In this document: one piece after another, positions 1-13,169 of the stretch
Layout of the letters: each line of letters opens with the position of its first letter
Numbering within the stretch: position 1 is the first letter of the stretch
DNA from: Ianthella basta
Lineage: Eukaryota; Porifera; Demospongiae; Verongiida; Ianthellidae
Assembly: GCA_964019415.1 (NCBI GenBank)
Contig: OZ025871.1
Location: forward strand, 1,690,629 to 1,754,628
Direction: 5' to 3'
DNA: 64,000 bases
Notes under the pieces: model-generated
What the model was told of the DNA's origin: nothing
Database searches by the model: none
The model's input: the letters and a program-made list of their open reading frames with translations, nothing else
Position numbers and translations under genes: made by a program

Positions 1-1291
1 CTCTGAAGCAGCAGCAATATACTATAGAGCACTACAGAGAGCTAGAGCTGGCAGTGTACCCATACATCTGCCTATAGTCAGGCCTATAGTCACTAGGTCT
101 AGTTACTGACCTTGTTGGCTGTTTGCTTACCTCTGCCTATACTGTGTGTCCAAGCCTGCCTGTCTGCCTGTCTGAATCAGATCACTATACCTTTGGGATC
201 AGAGCCACAATAGGCATTGAGGGTTTTCCTATGGCTATGGTTTGGTGGACTTTGAAAGTCACTAATATAATTATCAGGCATTGAGGGGTTGCCTGTAGAT
301 GTAGCACATCTATAGTTTTCCGCTGTGTATCCTTAATAGACACATGAACCTGTGGTCAGCATGGAGTCAAAAACATTTTCTGACTGAGTGATTCAAGCAA
401 TGGCTGCCATTCAATAGGGCTTTGTGCCCCCCTACCAACTGAGACTGCACCAATACTGGTGTAGCTAGTTGGTGGGTTGGTGTATGTAATATTCACTGAC
501 TACCCTTCGGTCAATTTGCCTCTGCATTCACAGTGGTAACTGTAGCAACCACCCACTCTTAACAGAAGTCATGGCTAGTACTCCTATTGTTACTGCTACT
601 GTTATATTTCTTGAACTGGGTTTCCTGAAAAGTAGCCTGCTGGGCTAAGTGGACCTCCAGTCTAATAATCCTTGAAATGAAATGAAACGAATTAAAATGA
701 AATGTTGTAGAGAGTCACGGTTAGCTACGTAGATGGCCAAATTACTTCTAAATGACTGTGTTTCTTAAAATCTTGCTTTGGCAAAAATAGCGGATACAAG
801 GTAGTTTGATATCATAATTATGTGATTATGCCTTCAAGTGCTGATACTAATAGCTTTTCACCGTGCATCCCTACATCTGCATGACAACACTTTGCCACTG
901 GTCCCCTCTTACTCCTACATCCATAGATAATTCACCAAATTACCTTCATGCACTTTGGCAGTGAGATTACTGTAGCTGCTGACTTTAACAACATGTGTTG
1001 ATCACGAACATCCCCAAACATTGATCATGAACAAGTAGCTATATTTAGTGCATATTCAGTGCTATATTCGGTGCACATTTTACTGACATTTATGATCAAA
1101 CACTTCATATGACTACATGCATGTACAATAAACTGATACATGTGTAATTACATAAGAGCTAGGGAATGTCTTCTGCATGTGCATATAGCCTACACAATGC
1201 AATACACACCTAATGCCATGCAGGTATAGGTTATAAGAAAGTTATACATACAGACCTAATGCTGACTGCACAGTGATTTCAGTTCAAATCA
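1..1291. other. Intergenic part of the tandem unit, no gene seen
   Basis: No coding sequence is supported here. Positions 1-50 nearly repeat at about 4724-4770. The stretch around 105-190 recurs at about 5065-5155 and again at about 9255-9345. This marks the segment as the 3' flank of a duplicated gene unit and suggests that a further copy lies to the left of the window. Confidence 0.6.
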
Positions 1292-4200
1292 CTATATGTA
1301 CATTGGGTCGTATGCTGGGTTTGGTTGCAACAGGCTGTCAGTGCTAACCGTGGCATAGTCCATGCTACTTGGGTCGTATGCTGGGTTTGGTTGCAACTTT
1401 AGGCTGTCAGTGGTAGTTGGCTGAACATTGGCATAGGACATGCTACTCTCCTCAGGAGATGGACCCTCTAATTGCGCTCTCTGTTTGCTGTAATACTTCC
1501 TGGTGATGAGGAACGTTACAACAACTGATGTAGCACTGAACAGCAATGACAAGAAAAGACAGCAAACAGCAGTGATTCCTGCTATGGCACCTATAGAAGA
1601 AAGAAGAGATACCATATTTAGTGTATGCACTTAAACTTTTCAGACATTCCATGTTTGCGATTCTGCAGATCAGCGACCATCTGCAAAACTTTCAGTATGA
1701 AAATTTAGACACCGTAGGTATGCAGGTACAGAGTCCATGCAGCATCTGAGAATTTAAAAATGTAAAAATCTATGAAATTTATATAACGAATCTACAAAAC
1801 CTATATCCTATGAAATTCAAAGGGCATACAGTATAATGCAGAGTCCGTAGAGCTATCACATTCCTATCTGGTGTATACGCACCTGTTGTGGTGACACTGG
1901 ACTGTGAAGGGCAGCTGGGGCATGTACACTCTGTAGAGAGATCTAGAAATGAAACATGCACTGTAATTAATGCCACAGAGAAATATTAATGATTACACAA
2001 TATAATGTACAGTAGAACCTGTGTAATCTGACGTACAATGGGGATCAAGAAGTATGTTGGACTATAGAGGTTTTCAGATTATCAAGAACCATAATCAATG
2101 CTATCTTCAGTAGCAAAACTGCAAATACACGTTGGTTTATACATGAAACATCACTTCATGTACATCACATGCAAAACTGCATGCACCTTGTGCTCGAGTG
2201 AGCTGGAGTCCCCCGGGATGTCCATAGGAGTTGTAAACAGCAAATCCATACATGATCACTCCCAGTGTTGCTGCAGGGTTGATGTGGTAGAGAGTGTGCA
2301 CTCCTTCAGTGAGGTCAACCTGGGCTGCATACACTTGGGGATCTCCATCTTGTTTGATGACAGTGAAGGTAAGACCGTAGCTGTTCAGTGACTGGTTGTT
2401 GAATATGATTTGATCCAATTGGTAAAATGATGCTGGAATGAGTATGTTCATGTAGTGAGTAAAGTTGAAACTTCCATCAGTGGGCTGGATGGTGGGTAAG
2501 GAGTACTGGTTGCAGTACTGCATGATGGCTGGTGCAATGATCATGGATGGGTCTCCTGTTACCCTATCTGTGATGTACCCAGTAGCATACTGGAGCACTA
2601 GAATGTTGGCACTTCCCTGGATGAAGCAATACTGGTCACTTGGGACATTAAATTCCACAAACCTCCCTTCACTTAACTGGTACGTGTTAGTGACATTCCC
2701 TGGGTTCACTGCATTACTTGAGGTGCAGTTAACTACAACTGTAGTGGAGTTCTCTGAAGCCAGTACACGAAACACATCATAAGATTGTCTCCCCTTCAGT
2801 GGTGCTGTGGCAAACTGCCTTCCCCAGGAAGAGACAGGAGGGATCTGCTCCACAAGAGCATCACAGCCATTCACAGATGAAGGAACTTCGGTGCACTCAT
2901 GTCCAGAAAGAACAGCAAGTGGTTTGTTGGACAACACTGCCAGTCCAGTCAGGTCATTGGCACTAGCTATGAGAAGTGTTTCAGCCTCCTGTAGAGAAAT
3001 GTTAGTAGTGACTCCAGCTGGGGTGAAGGTGGTGCCAATCGTGGTGTCTACTCTAGGAGTTATGGAGAGCAATGTGTCACGGTATTGGGCGATGATGGCA
3101 ACAGAGGATTCTGTATTAGAGACAGCCATAAAGTAAGATGTTACAATGTACTTGTATGTATTCTGCCCTTGGTGTGGCTGCTTTGGTAATGACAGGAAGG
3201 AATCACTTGAATAAATCCTTAAGTTGCCACCATACACAGTTAGTTCTCCATCTGTCTCACTTCTGACAGTAATAGCCTTCCCCCTATCGGTTGTGTTCAT
3301 CAATTCATACTCTGAAGGATCAAATGTAAAAGTGGCGACCTCTCCATACCGAACTGTCCCATTTGCACTGTAGCCTGTTCCAGGAGCACTGATAGTGAAG
3401 GAGATGGGCTGTCTCTTGGGTGTGGTCACATACAGGTAATAGGTATACGTAGTCCCATTAAGGTTACCAAAAAATGCCACATAAAACTCCTTGCTGCTGG
3501 TGGCACCTGTACAGGTATATACAGAGATGTGTTCAACAGTTAAACACTATTATACAGTATTTCATACACCTGATAGTGGAAGAGTTAATATGTAATAATT
3601 ATGATAAAATTATATTTCACTGTTGTGATCTAATGACATCTGATCATTGATAGAACTTGGTTGCCTTGGAGAGATTATTGCATAATAATTATGTTTAGAC
3701 CATTCTTCAGGATGGCTTTGGTTGGACAACAGATGTTTACACACTGGCTATGAGAGGATGTAACATGCACTTAGTGTTAACCTTCGTGTACATGACATAT
3801 TGGTATGCATGCGTACAGTGAAATCCTTACCATCCCAGCTCCTCCACAGTCATAAAGTACGTACATTGTATTGTTTTGTACATGCAGCCACAAAAGATAA
3901 CACTGATCACTTTATTGCCCTGTATCTCCACCAGTATCTTTGCTACAGTATATTGCACTATATTGTCTGCACATTTCACACATTACAATATCCAAATTAC
4001 CGGAGCAGTATGCAGTGTCACCTATAAAGTATATAGGATATGGCCAGTAGTGAAAATGGCCAGGTCGATCCAAGTATACATACATACAGCAATTAACTGC
4101 ATGATGGCTATCATACACATAATCTTGCATGCATGGGGCATCCTGCATGGTTTCAGTAGAAACATGGTTCTTGTCCAGTTATGTATACAGCTTAATTCAA

Positions 4201-4474
4201 GCATTACCAAAGGAAAATGATTTTAATCATGCATGGCCTCATGCAGCTACACTGCTATAGATTCTGTTCTGTTCTGTTATAGTAGTAAAGGTTACCCCTT
4301 CAACACAAAGTTGGTATTAAGGTTGGACCCGGGGTACTGATAGAGGACATCATGATAGAACAATTGCTGATGGAAGTGTTGTGATGGTGGCTCACCTTCA
4401 GCTAGTAGTGAGGTGTGGCAGAGGAGAAGGGCAGTGCTCAGCAGAAGGAGGTGGTACATGTTTGGGACATGCAT
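1292..4474 (-). CDS. Gene A: single-pass membrane protein with IgGFc-binding domain
   Basis: Four exons, read on the minus strand: 4474(or 4459)-4396, 3506-2187, 1942-1883 and 1590-1292. All introns are GT-AG and all are phase 1. The product is 580 aa from the inner ATG at 4459, or 585 aa from 4474. Exon 1 encodes a signal peptide (MYHLLLLSTALLLCH). The 439-codon exon 2 carries the FCGBP-type IgGFc-binding domain; diagnostic stretches are LAVLSGHEC, LVEQIPPVSSWGRQFA and GRQSYDVFRVLASE, with many N-glycosylation sequons. Exon 3 is a short Cys/Ser/Thr linker. Exon 4 has one membrane span (about GAIAGITAVCC to VVTFLI), a basic stop-transfer RKYYSKQR and a roughly 60-residue tail with two NPAY and two YxxV motifs. 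The family binds or bridges extracellular ligands such as mucus components in vertebrates; the ligand here is unknown. Domain call is firm, membrane topology likely, role inferred. Confidence 0.85.
1300..1450 (-). repeat. Internal duplication in the cytoplasmic tail of gene A
   Basis: Within the last exon of gene A a unit of roughly 70 bp is repeated in frame. Each unit encodes a Ser-Met-x-Tyr-Ala-x-Val block followed by a QPNPAYDP block. Gene B carries only one NPAY block. Confidence 0.8.
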
Positions 4475-4520
4475 TCTTTGGGGGACTGTCCAGTAACAAA
4501 GTAGTAGAACGGAACTGAAG

Positions 4521-4680
<160 letters not shown>

Positions 4681-4719
4681 GCAATATGTATACAAGCCTC
4701 TCCAAGTTCTCTAAAACGG

Positions 4720-6418
4720 TAGCAATATACTATAGAGCACTACAGAGAGCTAGAGCTGGCAGTGGTCTCATATATCTGCCTATAGTCAGGCCTATAGTCA
4801 GTCACTAAATAGGGCCACCATAAATTGCATTGGGGTCACAGTATTGTTTAATATATCTAGCTATTCTCTTCTGGTTATGCCAGAGGAATGGCCACTCAAC
4901 AGAAGTACGTATACTCTTAGTTGGATCAGGTGCATTATCCCATAGATCCTTTCAACCTTCTTCATTGTCTAACAGGCACTGCAAGTTTCATACAATTAAA
5001 TCAAATAACTATAGGATGTGCTTTATAACTGCCTATAAGTATGCTTTAATTATACATGTTGCACTAGTTACTGACCTTGTTGGCTGTTTTCTTACTTCTG
5101 TCTGTACTGTGTGTTCAAGCCTGCCTGTCTGCCTATCTGAATCAGATCACTATAGCTTTGGGATCTGAGCCACAGTTCAGATGGCTAGTGTAGGTGCCAA
5201 TTACACAACAAAGGATTTTCTGTGGCAACTTTCCTTCCAAGTGTGAGACTTCTTGCAGCCAAGTGTATGTCATGTAATTTACTCTCATTTGATTATCATA
5301 TTCATGAAGCATTTTGACATGAATATAGTTATGACAGCTTGGATGCATTGACTTCATTATACCGAAAAGTCACTAATATAATTATCAGGCATTGAGGGTT
5401 TCCCTACACATGTAGCACATCTATAGTTTTCCGCTGCATGGGTTTTCCTATGGTTATGGTTTTCCGCTGTGTGTAGCCTCACACTCACATGAATCTGTGG
5501 TCAGCATGGTGTCAAAAACACTTTCCCACTGAATGATTCAAAGCAATAGCTGCCATTCAATAGGGCTTTGTGTCCCTCCACTCACTACGTACAGCAGTAC
5601 TGGGGTCAATTGCAATTTGCCTATGCATGCACAGTGGTAACTGTAAGTAATTGTCCAACTAACCAACATTAGACACCTATACCAGTGTAGTTGTTGGGTT
5701 GATGTATATAATATCCATGCAGTGATTACCCTTCAGTCAATTTGCCTCTGCATAGTTAACTTCAAGTAACTGTCCCCTCTCAACAGAGGTCATGGCTAGC
5801 ACTCCTACTGTTGTAGACAGTCAGAGTCAGCTAGCTGGCCACTTTACTTCTGAATGACCGTATTTCTCAGTCTTGCTCTGACAGATGATTAGCAGATACA
5901 AGGTATAGCTTGATGTCATGATTGTGATTAAACCTTTGAGCGCTGACACTAATAGCTTTTCACCATGCATCCCTACATCTGCATGACAACACATTGCCAC
6001 TGGTCCCCTCTTACTCCTACACCCATAGATAATTCATCATTTTACACTCATGTACTTTGGCAGTGAGATTACTGCTGCTGACTTTAGCAACATGCGTATG
6101 TGTATTATATTATTATATGAAATCATTGCCAAACATCATGAGTAAGTAGCTACGTATATTATGCATAAATATTCTTATTTTATACTGACATTATGATCAA
6201 ACGCTGCATATAACTACATGCATGTACAATGAACTGATACATGTGTGATAATGACATAAGAGCTAGGGAAATGTCTTCTGCATGTGCATACAGCCTATAC
6301 ATGCACTGTATAATATATATAGACATGCCTGATACCATGTGGGTATAATAGGAAGTTATATACCTATGTATGTATACAGTGACAATGCTGATTGTAAACT
6401 GAAGTCAGTTTGAATTCA
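4720..6418. other. Intergenic DNA between genes A and B
   Basis: No gene is supported. Most of the sequence aligns by eye with 1-1290, i.e. with the region downstream of gene A, including the shared stretch ending near position 1270 and again near 6400. It is the second copy of the tandem unit's flank. Confidence 0.6.
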
Positions 6419-8920
6419 CTATATGTACATAGTATTGTATGCTGGGTTTGGTTGCAACTTTAGGCTGTCTGCGCTAGTTGGCTGAATACTGGTGGAGTGT
6501 ATGCTACTCTCCTCGGGATCTCGAGATGGACTCTCCTCAGGAGATGGACCCTTATCCACTCTCTGTTTGCTGTAATACTTCCTGGTGATGAGGAACGTTG
6601 CAACAACTGCTGCAGCACCGACGAGCAATGACAGGAAAAGGCTGCAAACAGCAGCGATTCCTGCTATGGCACCTACAGAAGAAATAAGAGATACCATGCA
6701 CATATATGCTCTTAAAGGTTTGAGACATTTAATGCTTGACGTTTTGCGTATTAGCAACCATCCACAAAACTTCATCTGTGAATATTTATACACCAGTAGG
6801 TTTGCAGTGTACAGAATCCAGCATCCATGGATTTAAAAAGTGCAAATCTGTGAAAATTATGAATCCATGTAAATTTTGAATAAACCCCATAAATGTTAAA
6901 GCGCATAATTTATGGTATTAATGCAGAGTCTCTAGACCCATTCCATTCCACGTCACATTCCCACTGCATGGTGTATACGCACCTGGTGTGGCGGCACTGG
7001 ACTGCAAAGGGCTGCTGGGGCATGTACATTCTGTAGAGAGATCTAGAAATGAAATATGCACTATACTTAATGCCAGATAATGATGATGATGTACCTGGAT
7101 TAGTACTTCATGTACAGTGCATGCAACACTGCACCTTATGCTCGAGTCCCCCGGGATGTCCATAGGAGTTTCCAGATCTAAATCTAAATAAAAAAAAAGG
7201 TCTGTGACATGAATCCATACATGATCACTCCCAGTGTCGCTGCAGGGTTGGTATGGTAGAGAGTGTGCACTCCTTCAGTGAGGTCAACCTGGGCTGCATA
7301 CACTTGGGGATCTCCATCTTGTTTGATGACAGTGAAGTTAAGACTGTGAGTGTTCAGTGACTGGTTGTTGAATATGATTTGATCCAATTGGTAAAATGGT
7401 GCTGGAATGAGTATGTTCATGTAGTGATCAAAGTTGAAACTCCTATCACTGGGCTGGATGGTGGGTAAGGAGTACTGGTTGCAGTATTGAGTGATGGCTG
7501 GTACAATGATTATGGATGGCGGGTCTCCTGTTATCCCATCTGTGCGGCGCCCAGTAGCATACTGGAGCACTAGAATGTTGCCACTTCCCTGGATGAAGCA
7601 GTACTGGTTACTCATAGCATTAAATTCCACAAACCTCCCTTCACTTAACTGGTACGTGTTAGAGAAATTCTCTGGGTTCACTGCATTACTTGAGGTGCAG
7701 TTAACTACAACTGTAGTAGAGTTCTCTGAAGCCAGTACACGAAACACATCATAAGATTGTCTCCCCTTCAGTGGTGCTGTGGCAAACTGCCTTCCCCAGA
7801 AAGAGACAGGAGGGATCTGCTCCACAAGGTGGTCACAGCCAGGCCAAGATGAAGGAACATTAGCACACTCATGTCCAGAAAGAACAGCAAGTGGTTTGTT
7901 GGACACCACTGTCAGTCCAGTCAGGTCATTGGCACTAGCTATGAGAAGTGTTTCAGCCTCCTGTAGAGCAATGTTAGCAGTGGCTCCAGCTGGGGTGAAG
8001 GTGGTGCCAATCGTGGTGTTTACTCTAGCAGTTATGGAGAGTAATGTGCTACAGTACTGGGCAATGATGGCTATGGAGCTAGGACTCTTGACCAGATCTA
8101 CTACTGATATAAGATAGCTACAGCACTAATATAAGATGCCACAATGTATTTGTATGTAGTCTGCTCTTGTTCTGGCTGCTTCGGTAAAGACAGGAAGGAA
8201 TCATTTGAACCAAGCCTTAAGTTGCCGCCATACGCAGTTAGTTCTCCGTCTACCTCACTTCTGACGACAATTGCCTTTCCCCTATCGGTTGTTTTCATCA
8301 ATTCATACTCTGAAGGATCAAATGTAAAAGTGGCAACCTCTCCATACCGAACTGTCCCATTTGCACTGTAGCCTGTTCCAGGAGCATTGATAGTGAAGAA
8401 GACGGGCTGTCTCTTGGGTGTGGTCACATACAGGTGATAGGTAGCATAGTTAGTGTTGCCAAAAAAAGCCACATGAAACTCCCTTCCACTGGTGGCTCCT
8501 AAGAGTAAATATAATAATGTACAACTATAATATAATTATAAACTAAATATTAAATTGCATATATACACTTCCTGATGGTAGAAGATCAAGCCTGTGTGCA
8601 ATAATTAATTATTGCTGTGATCCAATGACATCTGGCGATACTGTATAATATATGTATGTAGTATAGAATACAAAACTTAATTGGTTACCTTGCAATTGGA
8701 GACTATATTGGTGTTATCATTAGAGTGCTTTCATTGTAGGGGGGGGGGGGTTGTAATAGTACAGACAGTCTGAGAGGTCACCATGCTAGAACTGTTGCAC
8801 CATGCAGTGCTGAGTGAAGTTTTGTGATGGTGGCTCACCTTCAGCTAGTAGTGAGGTGTGGCAGAGGAGGAGGGCAGTGCTCAACATAAGGAGGTGGTAC
8901 ATGTTTGTTGGGACGTGCAT
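6419..8920 (-). pseudogene. Gene B: frameshifted IgGFc-binding-domain copy
   Basis: This is a tandem paralogue of gene A. Counterparts of all four exons can be found: 8920(8902)-8839 (signal peptide), 8498 to about 7145 (domain), 7042-6983 (linker) and 6672-6419 (membrane span and tail, one NPAY). The domain exon is broken. The reading frame from 8498 runs into a stop near 8101 after YIVASY. The rest of the domain continues in another frame from about 8095 to 7184. A T-rich insertion with stops follows at about 7170-7200, and a 10-bp loss relative to gene A lies just before the donor. Three lesions in one exon argue for a pseudogene, although an assembly or base-calling error cannot be excluded for the first one. 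Splice sites around the other exons are still intact, so decay may be recent. Confidence 0.75.
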
Positions 8921-9112
8921 TCTTTGGGAGACTGTCCAGTGACAAAGAAGCTGAACTCAATTGAAAGCCAATTGGGGGGAGAGAGGGCACATAATGGAAG
9001 ACAAGTACAATTTGAGATTTTTAGAAATTTGTTGCTGTGAATGAACCTTCATTGCAGTTTGTCAAATACTTGGTCTAACAGCACTAATCCTACTACTTAT
9101 GTATGCTTATAC

Positions 9113-9118
9113 ACACAT

Positions 9119-9161
<43 letters not shown>
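9113..9161. repeat. (CA)n microsatellite
   Basis: About 49 bp of CA repeat between genes B and C. Confidence 0.9.
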
Positions 9162-9163
<2 letters not shown>

Positions 9164-9435
9164 AGTTTCATATAATTTTAAATCTAACTATAGAATGTGC
9201 GTTATTAAAACACTGCCTAACACAGTGGAACCTAGTCTAAGACAGTATACCTGTTACACTAGTAACTGACCTTGTTGGCTATTTTCTTTCTTCTGTTTAT
9301 AGATATCCAAGCCTGCCTTTTTGCCTTTCTGAATCAGACCACTATATAGTCACAGGGACCTCAAACAAGGTCCACAGGGAGCAACCACAGGCTGCAATTG
9401 AGAGGTGGCAGTCACATAACAATGGCTTTTGTTAA

Positions 9436-9522
9436 TGTAGGCGTAGGTTAACGAGGCGAAGGTTACCAAGGCGAAGGTTACCAAGGCGAAGGTTAACAAG
9501 GCGAAGGTTACCAAGGCGAGGC
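9436..9522. repeat. 15-bp tandem repeat, about five copies
   Basis: The unit GCGAAGGTTACCAAG is repeated head to tail with single-base variants (taac for tacc, gagg for aagg). It creates a short Leu/Val/Thr/Phe-rich ORF on the minus strand that I do not consider a gene. Confidence 0.85.
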
Positions 9523-9947
9523 CTTTCAATTGTAAGGTTTCTTTGCAACCAAGCACCTGCATATGTATGGTATGCAATTTTACACTGTATAAGTGATAAA
9601 TAATGACATTATAATAACACTTGTGAAGAACTTGGGCATAGCTGCCATCATGGATATGTTGATGTCATTATGAAAGTGATATCATTCCAGGGAGGGTTTT
9701 TCCATCCATCTCCATAGACACATGATCATGAATATGAGGTCACAATGATGTCAGACCTATACTTCCTGACTGAGGGAGTCCCACTAATCAGATTAGTGCA
9801 TTTCCAGGAGGCGCCTGACAAAGCTACCATGCAGCAAATCTAAAGTGCGCACATGCAAGCATTGTTCTGCTATGTGTTATGACAAGAGTATATAAGTACA
9901 TAAGAGATGAACTAACTCTTCGTTATTTTACTCGAAAATGTATCGGC

Positions 9948-10165
9948 ACAGTGGAACCTGTCTAAGATGGCCACCTATATATGTAGGCCTGTGGGCCATG
10001 GACAGCTCTAATGTGACCTTCGCATAATATATAGCTGTAGAGAGGTGGCTGCTCTACAGAGGTAGCTTACAATGCTTTAGCATTATTTGGGGCCATGAAG
10101 GGTGGCTGGCTGTTTTAGAGAGGTGGCTGCCTAACACAGTGACCATCTTAGACAGGTTCCACTGT
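9948..10165. mobile_element. MITE-like element with inverted ends beginning ACAGTGGAACCTG
   Basis: About 218 bp. The first 23-25 bases (ACAGTGGAACCTGTCTAAG...) are matched by the inverted last 25 bases, which end in CTTAGACAGGTTCCACTGT. Internal text with 'gagaggtggctg' recurs elsewhere in the window (about 15753-15900 and 42668-42867), so this is a repeat family. There is no coding capacity. The transposase family is unknown. Confidence 0.7.
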
Positions 10166-10662
10166 ACCACAACTGAATTTGCTGACATTTTTCACAGAGA
10201 AGTGGCTTACTTTCTCCATTCCACTGTACTATGCTATAGAATGAGCAGACGTGTACATGTGCTAATTCATGAGGCTACAACTGTTGCATGATTGATGGAT
10301 GAACTCAACTTGTAGCTAACTGCTATGAGGGCTATAGGTACAATTACATTTCATTTTAAGCTCCTACGACCATTCCATTGCAAACATACTTACCAAGATG
10401 TACACCCATAGGCAATCTCTTTTATTTAGCAACTAAAATCCACACTCTATATATGTGTGACTTCCCCCCCCCCATCTTTACATCCTGTACGTCTTTTCCT
10501 TTGTGACCAGTAAGCCAGTACCGGCTGTGCAGCCTCTGATTACATGCTGCTGTCACTTTAATAATAAGAACATATATAAAGACTTGAGCACGTATATGTC
10601 AAATTAGGGGAATATGGCTGAAAGATGAGTTATAAATTGTGTCCTTGATTGAGTTCTTTGCA

Positions 10663-13090
10663 CTAAACTGTGAACTCGACAACTGCTGGAGGCATGGATC
10701 TTATGGTATCTGCAGTGACTGCTCTCAGAATGGCCATGTAGGAGTGTCCGGCTCTCAACGGAGACAAGTTGAAGGCTCTGGTGCGAGAGCTCACACGGTT
10801 GATCCTGAGAACAAGGCTTTCCCTACCGCTGGCACTGTCCATGCAGAGAACGTCAAGTTTGAATCTCATCAGCTTCGATTTCATAGACTCTGGCACATCC
10901 CATTGGACAACAACTCCATGAGAATGTTCAAAAATTATTTTGAATGTCAGAGGGGGAACTACAGAAAGGAGGCACATGGGAACACAAAACTGACATAATC
11001 TTTCCTGTGTTGTGTATACATTTATGCACTTTTTACTGGGTTTAAATCATTTCTGACGGTCTTCCATGAATGTTTTGTGGATTTCATGCATTCAAATTGT
11101 GGTTTTGTACACATGCACATGATGCATGTCTTCGAACATAGTTACAAGGTGAAGTACTTGCAGAATGGAAATCTCAATGTTGTAGCTAGCAATAGCTGGC
11201 AATCTTTGCTTTCAGTCAGTACAACATTGCTATGTACACATGTCTATATACAATGCACCACCAGGTCCACGTTACATGTGAAGGTGATCAAGGACCATTC
11301 CATGTACACGTGTAGGCTACAGGTTGTGTACTGTGCCAGATACAAGGTGGCAGGAAAACATTAACACCAGCACAAGTTGACTACAGTGAGGGGTGGGGGG
11401 GAGTAGGGGGCACTTTATAATAGCCAAGCAACAATACTAACACTTCAAAACACCAGTTGGAAGATCATACTGCCCCTGTGGTTTACCTCTGCTCTCTGAA
11501 TCCACAAATTTCAGACAGACTAATCAAAAACTTGAAGAGGTTTAGCTCCCATGCTTGGTAATTAAATGTAACGGGAGGCAGTGCAACTGGTATATAAAGA
11601 CCCAATATGTCACATACACTGCAAACCACATAGAATTAACATGCACTACACCTTGACTGAGCTGGAGTCCCCCGGGATGTCCATAGGAGTTTACTGAACC
11701 AAGTCCATACATGATCACTCCCAGTGTTGCTGCAGGGTTGGTGTGGTAGAGAGTGTGCACTCCTTCAGTGAGGTCAACCTGGGCTGCATACACTTGGGGA
11801 TCTCCATCTTGTTTGATGACAGTAAAGGTTAGACCATAGCCACTCAATGGTTGATTGTTGAGGAATATGTGCTCTAGTTGATAAAAATGTGCTGGAACAA
11901 GTATGTTCATGTAGTGGGTGAACATCGTGCTTCCATCACTGGGCTGGACGGTGGGCAACGAGTACTGGTTGCAGTATTGAGTGATGGCTGGTACAATGAT
12001 CATGGAGGGGTCACCTGCACCAAGATCTGTGGTGTACCCAGTAGCATACTGGAGCACCAGAATGTTGGCACTTCCCTGGATGAAGCAATACTGGTCACTT
12101 GGGACGTTAAACTCTACAAAGCTTCCTTCATTTAGCCGGTAATTATAAGAGCTTGAGAAAATCTCCTCTGTAGTGTCTATTGCATTCCTTGAGTTACAGT
12201 TAATTTCCACTACAGTGTAGCTCTCTGAAGCCAGGACACGGAACACATCATAGCCCAGCCTCCCCTTCAGTGGTGCAGTAGCAAACTGTCTCCCCCAGGA
12301 AGAGACAGGAGGGATCTGCTCCACAAGGGAGTCACAGAAAAGTGCTGAAGAAGGAACAGTGGCACACTCATGTCCAGAAAGAACAGCAAGTGGTTTGTTG
12401 GACACCACTGTCAGTCCAGTTAGGTCATTGGTGCTAGCTATGAGAAGCGTTTCAGCCTCCTGTAGAGAAATGTTAGTAGTGGCTCCAGCTGGGGTGAAGG
12501 TGGTGCCAATTGTGGTGTCTACTCTAGGAGTTATGGAGAGCAATGTATCATTGTATTGGGCAATGATGGCTACGGAGGACTCTGTATCAGAGAGAGCCGT
12601 GAAGTAAGATGCTACAATGTACTTGTAAACACTGTGCCCTTGTTTTGGCTCTTTCGGTAGAGACAGGAAGGAGTCACATGAACCAAACCTTAAATTGCTG
12701 CCATACACAGTCAGCTCTCTGTCTGCCTCACTTTTGACAATAATAGCCTTCCCCCTATCAGTTGTGTTCATCAATTCATACTCGGAAGCTTCAAATGTAA
12801 AAGTGGCAACCTCTCCATACCGAACTGTCCCATTTGCACTGTAGCCTGTTCCAGGAGCATTGATAATGAAGGGGACAGGCTGTCTTTCGGGTGTGGTCAC
12901 GTGCAGGTAATAGGTAGCCTCACTATCATAGTTTCCAAAGAAAGTGACATAAAACTCCTTGCCACTGGTGGATCCTATAGATGCAGGGAAAACTGTAATT
13001 ACAGTTGTTATGGCCAAATCATTGCACATACGTATTATACAGACGTACACACACACGCACATACACACACACACACACACACGCACACAC

Positions 13091-13169
<79 letters not shown>

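Larger units (their letters stand above)
8921..10662. other. Intergenic DNA between genes B and C
   Basis: No gene is supported. It holds a CA microsatellite (9113-9161), a 15-bp tandem repeat (about 9436-9522) and an inverted-repeat element (9948-10165), listed separately. The stretch at 9255-9345 matches the flank sequence of the other tandem units. Confidence 0.6.

Noticed and set aside
2465..3136. Plus-strand reading frames of about 100 codons over gene A (and equivalents over B and C)
   Set aside because: They are antisense shadows of the conserved IgGFc-binding exon and recur in all paralogues for that reason.
10639..10998. Plus-strand 119-codon ORF
   Set aside because: It is antisense to the FN3-like exon of gene C, which has correct splice phase and domain pattern.
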